Origin: Sulfuricella sp.
Lineage (GTDB): Bacteria > Pseudomonadota > Gammaproteobacteria > Burkholderiales > Sulfuricellaceae
Reading direction: 5' to 3'
DNA: 64,000 bases
Assembly (NCBI GenBank): GCA_028714315.1
Contig: JAQTMN010000003.1
Location: forward strand, 1-64,000
Numbering within the stretch: the stretch's first letter is position 1; each line of letters starts with the position of its first letter. Under the pieces are notes generated by a model. It saw only the letters and a list, made by a program, of their open reading frames with translations, ran no database searches and was not told the origin of the DNA. Both the position numbers and the translations under genes were made by a program. Positions 45,624 through 54,486 of the stretch are shown here, piece by piece.

Positions 45624-46252
45624 TGGGATGTCTGTCCGTGGGTGCGAATTCATTCGCACCATCGGCGTGTGTTGTGCGAATGAATTCGCACCTACGGGTG
45701 GTCGTCATCGTCGCGGTGTTGGTGCAGTTGTCCGGCTGCGAAAAGGCCATGCGGAACATGTACGAGCAGCCCAAATACAAGCCGCTGGCCGCCAGTGCTC
45801 TGTGGCCGGACGGCCAATCGGCGCGGCCCCTGGAGCCGGGCGTGGTGGCGCATGGCGCCGGAGTGCCGGCGGCGGCGTCGAGCGGACGCCGGGGAGAGCT
45901 GCCGGCGGCCAGCGTGAAGCCGCCGGTCACGCTCGAAACCCTGCGGCGGGGGCGGGAGCGCTTCGACATCTATTGCGCCCCGTGCCACAGCGTCGCCGGC
46001 GACGGCGACGGCATGGTCGTGCGGCGCGGCTTTCCGCGCCCGCGCTCGCTGCACGCCGAACCGCTGCGCCGTGCGCCGGACGCGCAATTGTTCGATGCGA
46101 TCACCGCCGGCTACGGCGCGATGTACCCATTCGCCGACCGCATCGCGGTGCCGGACCGCTGGGCCATCGTCGCCTACCTGCGCGCCCTGCAGCTGAGCCA
46201 GCATGCGCGCCTCGGCGACGTGCCGGCGGCGGAGCGGAACGAGTTGAAATAG
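45620..46252 (+). CDS. actE: Alternative complex III subunit ActE, monoheme lipoprotein cytochrome c, with repeat-encoded leader
   Basis: A 210-residue cytochrome. The single heme site is FDIYCAPCHSVAGDGDGMVV and the axial Met is likely in YGAMYPFADRI. A lipobox (VLVQLSGC) suggests lipid anchoring. It passes electrons from ActB/ActA towards the oxidase. The first 25 codons translate two opposed copies of repeat F. Starting at 45620 fits the GGAGG site upstream and the actD overlap. The ATG inside the second palindrome (45680) would give a standard signal peptide, MNSHLRVVVIVAVLVQLSGC, without any visible Shine-Dalgarno sequence. Confidence 0.9.
   Translation: MMGCLSVGANSFAPSACVVRMNSHLRVVVIVAVLVQLSGCEKAMRNMYEQPKYKPLAASALWPDGQSARPLEPGVVAHGAGVPAAASSGRRGELPAASVKPPVTLETLRRGRERFDIYCAPCHSVAGDGDGMVVRRGFPRPRSLHAEPLRRAPDAQLFDAITAGYGAMYPFADRIAVPDRWAIVAYLRALQLSQHARLGDVPAAERNELK
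45642..45695. repeat. Two opposed family F palindromes in the actE 5' end
   Basis: The first copy reads ggtgcgaattcattcgcac (reverse sense) and the second gtgcgaatgaattcgcac plus ctac. They are 13 bp apart, so they can pair as one larger hairpin. Both lie in frame in actE. Confidence 0.9.
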
Positions 46253-46255
46253 TGC

Positions 46256-46280
46256 TGAGCCGCAAAGGCGCGAAGGGATT
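46256..46280. repeat. Half of a family A repeat after actE
   Basis: GAGCCGCAAAGGCGCGAAGG matches the left arm of family A (compare 40223 and 34245); no right arm follows. Confidence 0.6.
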
Positions 46281-46304
46281 AGCCACAATGTTGAGCAGAA
46301 CGAT

Positions 46305-46361
46305 GTAGGAGCGGCCTCCTGGCCGCGATAGTCCGCCTCGCGGCCGGGAGGCCGCTCCTAC
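46305..46361. repeat. Hairpin repeat family E between actE and actF
   Basis: GTAGGAGCGGCCTCCTGGCC pairs with GGCCGGGAGGCCGCTCCTAC, the same unit as 33124-33180. It lies in the 128 bp gap before actF. Confidence 0.9.
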
Positions 46362-46380
46362 GACAATCGGGGTTTACAGG

Positions 46381-47478
46381 ATGAATTCGCTGCCGATATC
46401 CGCTGCAAATCGCGCGTCCGCGGCCGCCTGGCTGGTCGGCGCGGCCGGCGCCGCGGCGCTGTTTTTTCACGCGGATTACGGCGGGCAGGCGTTCGCGCCG
46501 TCGTGGCTTTTCGCGTGGCTGTTTTTTCTCGGCCTGTCGCTGGGCGGCATGGCGCTCGTCCTGATCCACAACCTGACCGGGGGCGCCTGGGCGGAGCCGG
46601 TCCGGCCGCTGTTCGAAGGGGCGTTGCGCCTCTTTCCGTTGTCCGCCCTGCTGGCCGTTCCGCTGCTGTTCCGGCTGCCGGAGCTTTATCCGTGGATGCG
46701 GCCGGCCGATCCCGAGCTCCTGGAACTGGTCAGGCACAAGGCCTGGTACCTGAACGACGCCTTTTTCGGGATGCGCGCCGCCATCTATTTTTCGATCTGG
46801 ATCGCGCTTGCCCGGCTGCTGCGCGCCCCCCCGGCAGGCGCGGCATCGGTGCGCGCCGTGTCTTCGGCCGGTTTCATCCTCTACGCGCTGACGACGACGT
46901 TCGCCGCCATCGACTGGATCATGTCGATCACGCCGCAATGGCGTTCGACCGGATTCGGCCTGCTCGTCGGCGCGGGCCAGACCCTGGCGGCGTTGGCCGG
47001 CGCCGTCGCCGGCGCGGCGTGGTCCGGGCGCGGCGGGCGGGATGCGCTGCACGATCTCGGCAACCTGCTGCTGGTGCTGGTCATGGTCTGGGCCTATCTC
47101 GCCTTCATGCAATTCCTGATCATCTGGATGGAGGACTTGCCGGACGAAATCGCCTGGTACGCGCCGCGCCTGCAAACCAGCTGGCGCGGCCTGGCGTTGT
47201 TCCTGGTGCTCGCCAACCTGGTGCTGCCGTTCCTCGCCTTGCTGTCGCGCGGCGTGAAGCGGTCGCCGCGCGCCCTGGCGGCGGTGGCCGGCGTCCTGCT
47301 GTTCGCCTGCCTGGCCGATACGTTCTGGCTGGTGATGCCTTCCCTGAGGCCGGACGGATTCTCGCTCGAATGGAACGACCTGTTCGCGCTGCTCGCGGTT
47401 GGCGGCATCTGGCTGGGCGGGCTGCTGCGCGGCCAGATGCGCGCCCCGATTCCGGCCGAGGTGGCGGATCATGGCTGA
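46381..47478 (+). CDS. actF: Alternative complex III subunit ActF
   Basis: A 365-residue membrane protein with about ten helices, related to ActC but lacking the full NrfD signature. It begins LPISAANRASAAAWLVGAAG and contains LFFLGLSLGGMALVLIHNLT and MVWAYLAFMQFLIIWMEDLP. ActF is the second large membrane subunit of alternative complex III. The ATG at 46381 follows the family E hairpin. It overlaps the next gene by 8 nt. Confidence 0.9.
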   Translation: MNSLPISAANRASAAAWLVGAAGAAALFFHADYGGQAFAPSWLFAWLFFLGLSLGGMALVLIHNLTGGAWAEPVRPLFEGALRLFPLSALLAVPLLFRLPELYPWMRPADPELLELVRHKAWYLNDAFFGMRAAIYFSIWIALARLLRAPPAGAASVRAVSSAGFILYALTTTFAAIDWIMSITPQWRSTGFGLLVGAGQTLAALAGAVAGAAWSGRGGRDALHDLGNLLLVLVMVWAYLAFMQFLIIWMEDLPDEIAWYAPRLQTSWRGLALFLVLANLVLPFLALLSRGVKRSPRALAAVAGVLLFACLADTFWLVMPSLRPDGFSLEWNDLFALLAVGGIWLGGLLRGQMRAPIPAEVADHG

Positions 47479-47845
47479 AATATCGCCTCCGGAAACGCGG
47501 CCCGGCCACGAGCCTTCCCGCGTCGATGCCCGCCGCATTGCCTGGTTCTCCGCCGGATTGGCGGCGCTGATCGCCGCCTCCGCGCTGGCCGCGTTCGCGC
47601 TGCTGGGCGGGTTTCGGCCGCCACGGCCGCCGATTGGCCAGCTGCCGCCGCCGGCCGGCGCGCCGATGCTGCAAAGCGCGCCGGCGGGCGACCTGCAAGC
47701 CTATCGCCAAAGCAAGGAGAGCCTACTCCACGGCTATCGCTGGATCGACCGCAAGGCGGGCCTGGTGCAGATTCCGATCGAGCGGGCGATGCAGCTGACC
47801 GCCGAACGCAATGCGGCCCGCGCCGCAAGCGAGGCGCCGCGATGA
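47471..47845 (+). CDS. Small single-span membrane protein of the act-cox cluster
   Basis: A 124-residue protein with one transmembrane helix (FSAGLAALIAASALAAFALL), a Pro-rich periplasmic linker (FRPPRPPIGQLPPPAGAP) and a conserved-looking segment YRQSKESLLHGYRWIDRKAG ending in IPIERAMQLTAE. Proteins with this IPIERAM ending are frequent between alternative complex III or oxidase genes and SCO1; their job in assembly is not defined. It overlaps actF and the SCO1 gene by a few bases. Confidence 0.8.
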   Translation: MAEISPPETRPGHEPSRVDARRIAWFSAGLAALIAASALAAFALLGGFRPPRPPIGQLPPPAGAPMLQSAPAGDLQAYRQSKESLLHGYRWIDRKAGLVQIPIERAMQLTAERNAARAASEAPR

Positions 47846-48615
47846 GTGCGCCGTCGGCGTCGGCTCTGTTGCTGTGCCTGATGGCCGCGGCCGGGAGCGC
47901 CATGGCGGCGCCTGACAGGATCGACGAGCTTGCACGCCGCGCGGGCTTCGAGCAGCACCTGAACCGAGCCATTCCCGCCGAACTGCGGTTTCGCGACGAG
48001 GCGGGACGGAGCGTGCGCCTGGCGGATTACCTTGGCGCCGCGCCGGCAGTGCTGGTGTTTTCCTATTACGGTTGCGCGAATTTGTGCCCGACCGTCATCG
48101 GCAACCTGGCCGGTCGGCTCGGAGCGATCACGCTGCCGGCCGCCGAGAATCCGCAAGTCGTCGTGGTCAGCATCGACCCGGCCGATTCCCCCGCGCTGGC
48201 CGCCCGGATGAAAGCGCGTTTCATCGGCCGGCCCGGCGCCGCGCGCCTGCACCTGCTGACCGGCGACGCCGCCAGCATCGCGCGGCTCGCCGACGCGGCG
48301 GGATTCCGCTATGCCTACGACACCGCCACCCATCAATATGCGCACCCGGCCGGCATCGTCCTGCTGACGCCGCAGGGCAGGATCGCGCGCTACCTGTTCG
48401 GCTTCGACTTCACGCCGGGTCAGCTGGCGCGGGCGCTGCACGAGGCCGCCGCGCAGCGCATCGCGTCGCCCGCCGAGCGCCTGCTGCTGCTCTGCTTCCA
48501 CTACGACCCGGCGACCGGGCGCTATTCGGCGACGGTGCTGTCGGTGCTGCAAGGTCTGGCGCTGGCTTTGCTGGCGGGGTTGATCGCCATGGTGGCCGTC
48601 AGGCGAGGTCCCTGA
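47842..48615 (+). CDS. SCO1/SenC copper chaperone for the oxidase
   Basis: A 257-residue protein with a signal segment (LLLCLMAAAGSAMAAPD), a SCO domain and a C-terminal transmembrane helix (GLALALLAGLIAMVAVRRG). The copper site is YGCANLCPTVIG (C-x3-C), and the distal His is in THQYAHPAGIVLLTPQG. It should insert copper into the CuA centre of CoxB, encoded next. This is the second SCO protein in the window (the other at 13703). Confidence 0.9.
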   Translation: MSAPSASALLLCLMAAAGSAMAAPDRIDELARRAGFEQHLNRAIPAELRFRDEAGRSVRLADYLGAAPAVLVFSYYGCANLCPTVIGNLAGRLGAITLPAAENPQVVVVSIDPADSPALAARMKARFIGRPGAARLHLLTGDAASIARLADAAGFRYAYDTATHQYAHPAGIVLLTPQGRIARYLFGFDFTPGQLARALHEAAAQRIASPAERLLLLCFHYDPATGRYSATVLSVLQGLALALLAGLIAMVAVRRGP

Positions 48616-48617
48616 CC

Positions 48618-49580
48618 ATGGAACACCTGCCGTTCTTTCCCGAGCGCGCCTCGTCGATCGCGGCCGAGGTGGACGATCTCTATTTTTCCTGGCTGGGGCT
48701 GTCGGGGCTGGTGCTGGCCGCAGTCGCGGTGGTGATCGTGGTGTTCGCGGTCAAGTACCGCGCCGGCTCGCAGGCTGATCGCGGCATCCCCGACCGCGCG
48801 GCGCACGAGCGCGCGACGCACTGGATCGAGATCGCCTGGATGGCGATTCCGCTGGCGATTTTTCTCGCCATGTACGTCTGGGCCGCGGCGGTGTACCTCA
48901 AGCATGCGACCGTGCCGGCGGATGCGCTGCCGATCTACGTGGTCGGCAAGCAATGGATGTGGCACGTGCGGCATCCGGGCGGGCGGCGCGAGATCGACGA
49001 ACTGCATGTCCCGGTCGGCCGGCCGGTGGAGCTGGTGATGACCTCGCAGGACGTGATCCACAGCTTTTCCCTGCCCGCCTTCCGGGTCAAGCAGGATGTC
49101 CTGCCGGGGCGCTACACCACGCTCTGGTTCGAAGCGACGCGGGCCGGCGAGTATCGCCTGTTTTGCACGCAATACTGCGGTACCGCCCATTCGCGCATGA
49201 TCGGCCGCGTCGTTGCGATGGAACCCGCTGCGTTCGCTCGCTGGCTGAGCGGCGGCAACCAGGCCGGCACCATGGCGGCGCGGGGCGCGGCGCGTTTCCG
49301 GCAGCTCGGCTGCGGCGGCTGCCACGGCCCGAACGCCGCGGTCCACGCGCCCCGGCTCGAAGGTCTGTTCGGCAAGCCCGTTCCGCTGCGGGGCGGCGGA
49401 ACCGTGATTGCCGACGAAGGCTACATCCGCGACGCGATATTGCTGCCGGGCAAGGATGTCCGCGCCGGCTACGAGCCGACCATGCCGACTTTCCGCGGCC
49501 AGATCGGCGAAGAGGATTTGCTCGATATCGTCGAGTACCTCAAGTCGATCGGCAGCAACGCGCCGGAGGAAATGCGATGA
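48618..49580 (+). CDS. coxB: Cytochrome c oxidase subunit II with fused cytochrome c domain
   Basis: A 320-residue caa3-type subunit II. Two N-terminal helices anchor it ([20 protein letters not shown] and [20 protein letters not shown]). The CuA domain has [19 protein letters not shown] and [12 protein letters not shown] with both Cys, His and Met ligands. A C-terminal cytochrome c domain carries CGGCH and the likely Met ligand in [11 protein letters not shown]. It receives electrons from ActE or ActA and passes them to subunit I. The ATG is at 48618; it overlaps coxA by 4 nt. Confidence 0.95.
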   Translation: MEHLPFFPERASSIAAEVDDLYFSWLGLSGLVLAAVAVVIVVFAVKYRAGSQADRGIPDRAAHERATHWIEIAWMAIPLAIFLAMYVWAAAVYLKHATVPADALPIYVVGKQWMWHVRHPGGRREIDELHVPVGRPVELVMTSQDVIHSFSLPAFRVKQDVLPGRYTTLWFEATRAGEYRLFCTQYCGTAHSRMIGRVVAMEPAAFARWLSGGNQAGTMAARGAARFRQLGCGGCHGPNAAVHAPRLEGLFGKPVPLRGGGTVIADEGYIRDAILLPGKDVRAGYEPTMPTFRGQIGEEDLLDIVEYLKSIGSNAPEEMR

Positions 49581-51172
49581 AGACCAGCTACCTGACCGCC
49601 GGTTTCGGCCTGTGGAGCTGGCTCGCCACGCGCGATCACAAGCGCATCGCGATCCTGTACACGATCTCCATCACCCTGCTTTTTTTTATCGGCGGCGCGG
49701 CGGTGGCGCTGATCCGCCTCGATCTCCTGACGCCCCATTCCGAGCTGGTCAGCATCGAGACCTACAACAAGCTGTTTTCGATGCACGGCGTCATCATGGT
49801 GTGGTTCTTCCTGATTCCCTCGATCCCGGCCACGCTCGGCAATTTTCTCGTGCCGATGATGATCGGCGCGCGGGATCTGGCTTTCCCGCGCCTGAATCTG
49901 CTCAGCTGGTATCTCTACCTCCTCGGCGCGCTGTTCGCGATCGGTGCGCTGCTCGCCGGCGGCGTCGATACGGGATGGACGTTCTACACGCCGTTTTCGA
50001 CGATGTTTTCCAACACCCACGTCTTCGCCGTGGTGGCGGGCGTGTTCGTCGCCGGGTTTTCGTCCATCCTGACCGGCCTCAACTTCATCGTCACCATCCA
50101 CGAGATGCGCGCCCCCGGTCTGACCTGGTTCCGCCTGCCGCTGTTCGTCTGGTCGATGTACGCGACCAGCCTGATCCTGGTGCTGGCCACGCCGGTGCTG
50201 GCGATGACCCTGTTTTTGATCGCCGTCGAGCGCTTGTTCGGCATTGGCGTTTTCGATCCGGCGCTGGGCGGCGGCCCGCTGCTGTTTCAGCATCTGTTCT
50301 GGTTCTATTCGCACCCGGCGGTGTACATCATGATCGTGCCTGCGATGGGCGTGGCGAGCGAAATCATCGGCTGTTTCGCCCGCAACGGCATCTTCGGCTA
50401 CCGCTTCATGGCCTACGCGATGCTCGCCATCGCCGGCTTCGGCTTCCTGGTGTGGGGGCACCATATGTTCGTCAGCGGCCAGTCCGCCTATGCGGGGACG
50501 GTGTTTTCGCTGCTGACGTTCCTGGTGTCGGTGCCGTCGGCGGTCAAGGTGTTCAACTGGGCGGCGACGCTCTACAAGGGGCGGATTTCGTTCGACGCGC
50601 CGATGCTCTATGCGCTCGGCTTCATCGGCCTGTTCACGGTGGGCGGCCTGACCGGCCTGTTTCTCGCCTCGCTCGGCCTCGACGTGCATCTGCACGATAC
50701 CTATTTCGTCGTCGCCCACTTCCACTACATCATGGTTGGCGGGGCGGTGATGGCGTTCTTCGGCGGCATCCACTTCTGGTGGCCGAAGGTGACCGGGCGC
50801 CTGTATCCGGACGCCTGGGCGCGCTTCGCCGCCTTGCTGTCCTTTTTCGGCTTCAACCTGACGTTCTTTCCGCAGTTCATCGTCGGCTACCTCGGCATGC
50901 CGCGCCGCTATCCCGAGTACCCGCCGGAATTCCAGGTATGGAACGTGCTGTCCTCGGCGGGCGCGTCGGTTCTTGCCGTGGGCTACGCGCTGCCGCTCTT
51001 CTACCTGTTCTGGTCGCTGCGCTACGGCCCGCCCGCGCCGGACAATCCGTGGCGCGCGAAAGGGCTGGAATGGCAGACTCCGTCGCCGCCGCCGCCGGAG
51101 AATTTCCTGGCTACGCCGGTTGTCGCCGCCGAACCCTACGCCTATGCCGACGAGGATTCCAGAAGTGGCTAG
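49577..51172 (+). CDS. coxA: Cytochrome c oxidase subunit I (A2-type heme-copper oxidase)
   Basis: A 531-residue heme-copper oxidase with 12 helices. It has the [14 protein letters not shown] start, the active-site [20 protein letters not shown] (CuB His and cross-linked Tyr), GHHMFVSG and [17 protein letters not shown] (heme ligands). The YSHPAVY sequence, rather than GHPEVY, places it in the A2 subfamily of proton-pumping oxidases. It reduces oxygen to water at the cytoplasmic membrane. Confidence 0.96.
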   Translation: MKTSYLTAGFGLWSWLATRDHKRIAILYTISITLLFFIGGAAVALIRLDLLTPHSELVSIETYNKLFSMHGVIMVWFFLIPSIPATLGNFLVPMMIGARDLAFPRLNLLSWYLYLLGALFAIGALLAGGVDTGWTFYTPFSTMFSNTHVFAVVAGVFVAGFSSILTGLNFIVTIHEMRAPGLTWFRLPLFVWSMYATSLILVLATPVLAMTLFLIAVERLFGIGVFDPALGGGPLLFQHLFWFYSHPAVYIMIVPAMGVASEIIGCFARNGIFGYRFMAYAMLAIAGFGFLVWGHHMFVSGQSAYAGTVFSLLTFLVSVPSAVKVFNWAATLYKGRISFDAPMLYALGFIGLFTVGGLTGLFLASLGLDVHLHDTYFVVAHFHYIMVGGAVMAFFGGIHFWWPKVTGRLYPDAWARFAALLSFFGFNLTFFPQFIVGYLGMPRRYPEYPPEFQVWNVLSSAGASVLAVGYALPLFYLFWSLRYGPPAPDNPWRAKGLEWQTPSPPPPENFLATPVVAAEPYAYADEDSRSG

Positions 51173-51809
51173 CGTGCTCTCGACCGTTGCGCCGCAGTTC
51201 GACGACGCCGAGCAGCAGCGCGCCGCGGCGACTTTGGGGATGTGGATTTTCCTGGCCACCGAGATCCTGTTTTTCGGCGTGCTTTTCGCCGCCTACACCC
51301 TCACCCGCGTGCGCCACCCCGAAGCGTTCGCCGCCGGCAGCCGGCTTACCCACGTCACCCTCGCCAGCCTCAATACCGGCGTGCTCCTGACCAGCAGCCT
51401 GACCATGGCGCTGGCCGGCCACGCCGCCCGAACCGGGGCGCGGCGGGCGCTGGTCGCCTGGCTGGGCCTGACGGTGGCGCTGGGAGCCGGCTTCCTTGCG
51501 ATCAAGGGGATCGAATACCGTCTCGACTTCACCGAGCATCTGGTGCCGGCGTTGAACTTCGCCTACGCCGGGCCGCGGGCCGATCAGGTCGAGCTGTTCT
51601 TTTTCGTCTATTTCCTGGTGACCGGCGTGCATGCGCTGCACGTGTTCATCGGCGTCGCCGCCATCGCCGCGATCGCCGTCATGGCGTCGCGCCGCGCGTT
51701 TACACCGGCGTACTTTACGCCGGTCGAGGTGACCGGGCTGTACTGGCACCTGGTCGATATCGTCTGGCTGTTCGTTTATCCGCTGCTGTACCTGGTGTCG
51801 CGAGCATGA
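51165..51809 (+). CDS. coxC: Cytochrome c oxidase subunit III
   Basis: A 214-residue subunit III with five transmembrane helices. [36 protein letters not shown] and [20 protein letters not shown] are typical, ending with [19 protein letters not shown]. The GTG at 51165 follows GAGGA at 8 nt and overlaps coxA by 8 nt; an ATG at 51144 is an alternative. Confidence 0.92.
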   Translation: MASVLSTVAPQFDDAEQQRAAATLGMWIFLATEILFFGVLFAAYTLTRVRHPEAFAAGSRLTHVTLASLNTGVLLTSSLTMALAGHAARTGARRALVAWLGLTVALGAGFLAIKGIEYRLDFTEHLVPALNFAYAGPRADQVELFFFVYFLVTGVHALHVFIGVAAIAAIAVMASRRAFTPAYFTPVEVTGLYWHLVDIVWLFVYPLLYLVSRA

Positions 51810-52069
51810 CCGGGCCCAGGAACGATGTTCTCGTCTGGCTCGCCCTGCTGGCGCTGCTGTTGCTGACCCTGGGCAGCGCCTATGTGCCGCTTGGCCGCTT
51901 CAATACGACGCTGCATCTGGCGATCGCGGCGACGCAGGCCGCACTGGTGCTTTTGTTTTCGATGCATTTGCGCACCGCCCACCCCTTGCTGCGGGCGGTC
52001 GCCGCCGTCGGCTTTTTCGGCATCGCGATCCTGATCGCCTTGTCCCTCGCCGACGTGATGACGAGGTAG
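51806..52069 (+). CDS. coxD: Cytochrome c oxidase subunit IV (caa3-type)
   Basis: An 87-residue membrane protein with three helices: VLVWLALLALLLLTLGSAYV, LAIAATQAALVLLFSMHLRT and VGFFGIAILIALSLADVM. It matches the small prokaryotic subunit IV that closes caa3-type operons. It overlaps coxC by 4 nt and ends the act-cox cluster. Confidence 0.9.
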   Translation: MTGPRNDVLVWLALLALLLLTLGSAYVPLGRFNTTLHLAIAATQAALVLLFSMHLRTAHPLLRAVAAVGFFGIAILIALSLADVMTR

Positions 52070-52074
52070 CCCTC

Positions 52075-52617
52075 TTGCGCGCCGTGTCGTTGAAATTGGT
52101 TATGACCGCCTGGCTCGCGGCAATCGCGCTGGTATGCGCGTGCGGCTCGGCCTGGGCCAAACCGGCGGAGCATGCGCACAAGGTCGAGAAGAGGAAGGCG
52201 CACCATCATCATCCGCCGCGGATCGACCGCTCGGGCAAGAAGCGAAGGGGAATCGCGTCGTATTATGGCAAGGGATTCGTCGGCAAGCCCATGGCAAGCG
52301 GCGTGCCGATGGATCCGAATTCCAATACGGCCGCGAGCAGGACGCTGCCGCTAGGCACCCGGGCCAGGGTGAAGAATCTGCGCACCGGAAAAAGCGCGAT
52401 AGTCAGGATCCAGGACCGCGGCCCCTACGTCAAGGGGCGCATCCTCGATCTGACGCCCAGGACCGCCAGGAAGCTGGGCATCAAGAAATCGGGCATCGCG
52501 CCGGTCGAAGTCACGCCGCTCGAGATTCCGCCGCCGGATGTCAGGTCGGATATCGGCGAGCCGGCATTGGAAAAGCAAAAGGGCAGGGATGGACGCGAGG
52601 GCGGCAATTTGCCGTGA
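52075..52617 (+). CDS. RlpA-like double-psi beta-barrel protein
   Basis: A 180-residue exported protein of the septal ring lytic transglycosylase RlpA family. A signal segment (VMTAWLAAIALVCACGSAWA) is followed by a His/Lys-rich linker (RKAHHHHPPR) and the RlpA barrel: GIASYYGKGFVGKPMASGVP, LPLGTRARVKNL, VRIQDRGPYVKGRILDLTPR. No SPOR domain is present. The TTG at 52075 is favoured because it gives a basic n-region; the ATG at 52102 would remove it. It is 5 nt after coxD. Confidence 0.85.
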   Translation: MRAVSLKLVMTAWLAAIALVCACGSAWAKPAEHAHKVEKRKAHHHHPPRIDRSGKKRRGIASYYGKGFVGKPMASGVPMDPNSNTAASRTLPLGTRARVKNLRTGKSAIVRIQDRGPYVKGRILDLTPRTARKLGIKKSGIAPVEVTPLEIPPPDVRSDIGEPALEKQKGRDGREGGNLP

Positions 52618-52718
52618 GGGCGAGAGCCCTGGTCAAATCCGGTCGTTTTTTCGTGGGGGAATTCGGTAATGGCCGGTATAATCGCTCATACCTTGTTGAA
52701 CCCAAACCCCTTGTTTGC

Positions 52719-52805
52719 TGGTGCCGGGAGCCGGAATCGAACCGGCACGCTATTGCTAGCGCGGGATTTTGAGTCCCGTGCGTCTACCAGTTCCGCCATC
52801 CCGGC
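52719..52805 (-). tRNA. tRNA-Leu(CAA)
   Basis: An 87 nt tRNA on the minus strand. Acceptor stem GCCGGGA/TCCCGGC, D-arm ending GGTAGACGC, anticodon stem CGGGA/TCCCG with loop CTCAAAA (anticodon CAA), a long variable arm (CGCTAGCAATAGCG), T-arm CCGGTTCGAATCCGG and an encoded ACCA end. The long variable arm is expected for a class II leucine tRNA. It reads UUG codons. Confidence 0.95.
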
Positions 52806-52822
52806 TGGTCTGGAAGCTGCGA

Positions 52823-52851
52823 ATTATCATCCAAAAAAAAATTATCGGCAA
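52823..52851 (-). promoter_or_regulatory. Sigma70-type promoter of tRNA-Leu
   Basis: On the minus strand, TTGCCG (52851-52846) and GATAAT (52828-52823) are separated by exactly 17 bp containing an A/T tract. The predicted start lies about 10 bp upstream of the tRNA 5' end. Spacing and sequence closely match the consensus. Confidence 0.7.
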
Positions 52852-52884
52852 GTTTATTCGCGCATCATTCTTTGCTGCCTCGCT

Positions 52885-53724
52885 ATGAACCTCACCCTGC
52901 GCGGGCTGGCGAATGTCCGCATCCTGCTCAGGAACGTGATGACCACCACGCTTGATTCCGAACAGAGGGCCGGGCTGGGTATTCCCGTCGAGGGCTACCA
53001 TGTCGTGCTCGCCAATCCGCCCTTCGCCGGCCGGGTGGACGAGGATCGCGTGGTCGAGGAAGTCAGGGTCGGCACCTCCACCGCCACCGAACTGCTGTTT
53101 CTCAAATACATGATGGACTCCCTACGAAACCCCTCGCCCGCCGGCGTGCGAGGGGAAGGGGGAGAGGGTGGCCGCTGCGGCGTGATCGTGCCCGAGGGCG
53201 TACTGTTCGGTTCCACCGGCGCCCACAAGGAACTGCGGCGGCAACTGATCGAGAACAACCGCGTCGAGGTCGTCATGAGCCTGCCCGGCGGCGTGTTCCA
53301 GCCCTATTCGGGGGTGAAGACTTCGGTGCTGCTGTTCAGGAAAGGCGGCACAACGGAAAACGTATTGTTCATACATGCCGACAACGACGGCTACAAGCTC
53401 GATGCCAACCACGATACGCCCATCACGGCCGACGATCTGCCGGGGCTGATCGAAGCCTACCGCCGCAAGGGTGCCTGCCGGACTGAGTGGCAGGCGCGTG
53501 ATGCCAATGCCGAGTGGACAGCGAAGTGGTGGTTCGCCGACGCCGCCACCCTGCGCGCCAACGATTTTAACCTCTCGGCGGGGCGCTATCGGCCCATGAG
53601 CCAGACGGCGGTGGCGCATCGCGATCCGCGCGAACTGCTGGACGAACTGGCGGCGATCGAGGCGGAGATCGCGGAGGAGGTGGAGGCGTTGCGGGAGGTG
53701 CTGGCAAATGGTGGGGCCAACTAA
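52885..53724 (+). pseudogene. hsdM: Type I restriction methyltransferase HsdM, 5'-truncated remnant
   Basis: The reading frame encodes only the C-terminal part of an HsdM N6-adenine methyltransferase. It starts at MNLTLRGLANVRIL, a position internal to intact HsdM, then has the catalytic VLANPPFAG (NPPF), CGVIVPEGVLFGSTGAHKEL and MSLPGGVFQPYSGVKTSVLL. The N-terminal helical domain and the SAM-binding motif I are missing. A B-type repeat adds NPSPAGVRGEGGEGG between DSLR and GRCGVIVPEG. It is followed immediately by a broken hsdS. No hsdR is seen. The left break lies about 80 bp from tRNA-Leu. Confidence 0.85.
53127..53172. repeat. Family B-like repeat inside the hsdM remnant
   Basis: CCCCTCGCCCGCCGGCGTGC with GAGGGGAAGGGGGAGAGGGT, in frame in the hsdM remnant at a position where other HsdM proteins are expected to have only a short turn. 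Confidence 0.75.
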
Positions 53725-54471
53725 GATGGCGTTGATTCGACTTGGCGACTTTCTCGATGTGCAGGCAGGCTTCGCATTTAAGACTGAATTCTTCACGTCT
53801 GGTGAAGGGATGCCGCTGATACGAATCCGAGACTTGGCAAGCTCGAAGACCGAAATCAACTACGCTGGCGAATACAAGCCAGATTTCGTCGTCAATAACG
53901 GCGACTATTTGATTGGAATGGATGGTAACTTTCGCTGCTACCGTTGGCAGGGAGGAGCGAGCCTTCTCGATCAACGAGTCTGCCGATTGAGGAACTTCCG
54001 TGATGGCATTGATCCGGAATATGTGCTCTATGGTATTCAGCGAAAACTACAAGAGATCGAAGGAAACACCTCGTTCGTCACTGTAAAACATCTCTCAGCA
54101 AAGCAAGTTCAGAACATCGAGATGCCGTTGCCCCCGCTCCCCGAGTAGCGCCGCATCGTCGATATCCTTTCCCGCGCCGAGGGCATCGTTCGCTTGTGGC
54201 GGTAGAGCCGGCCTACATGCACGCATTATTTCAGTCGTCTGATGTGCGGCGCGAATTGGGCAAGCTTTCTTCCGGCACCAGCGCGTCAATGCGCTATATC
54301 TCTCAATGTAAGCTGTTTGATCTTGCGCTACCAATCGTTCCTTATGCCGCGCAGAAAGCCTTCGCTGAACAAGCGACTGCGATCCGCTCCATCCAATCCC
54401 AACAAACCGCTGCCACCGCCAAGGCACAAGTTGCCTTCGATGCCCTGCTGGCACAGATTTTCCATCCATAG
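53708..54471 (+). pseudogene. hsdS: Type I restriction specificity subunit HsdS, broken
   Basis: The first part (MALIRLGDFLDVQAGFAFKT onward, with RIRDLASSKTEI and TSFVTVKHLSAKQVQNIEMP) is a HsdS target-recognition domain. After PLPPLPE the frame hits TAG where a Gln (CAG) followed by RRIVDIL would be expected. The conserved helix RRIVDILSRAEGIV is still readable past the stop. A second ORF from about 54196 (LGKLSSGTSASMRYISQCKL, then FAEQATAIRSIQSQQ) is the C-terminal part. The space between is too short for a whole second domain, so a deletion accompanied the stop. Specificity function is probably lost. Confidence 0.85.
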
Positions 54472-54486
54472 TGCTGGATTTTTTTG

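Noticed and set aside
49469-51259. A 596-codon minus-strand ORF opposite coxA
   Set aside because: Antisense shadow; heme-copper oxidase motifs lie on the plus strand.
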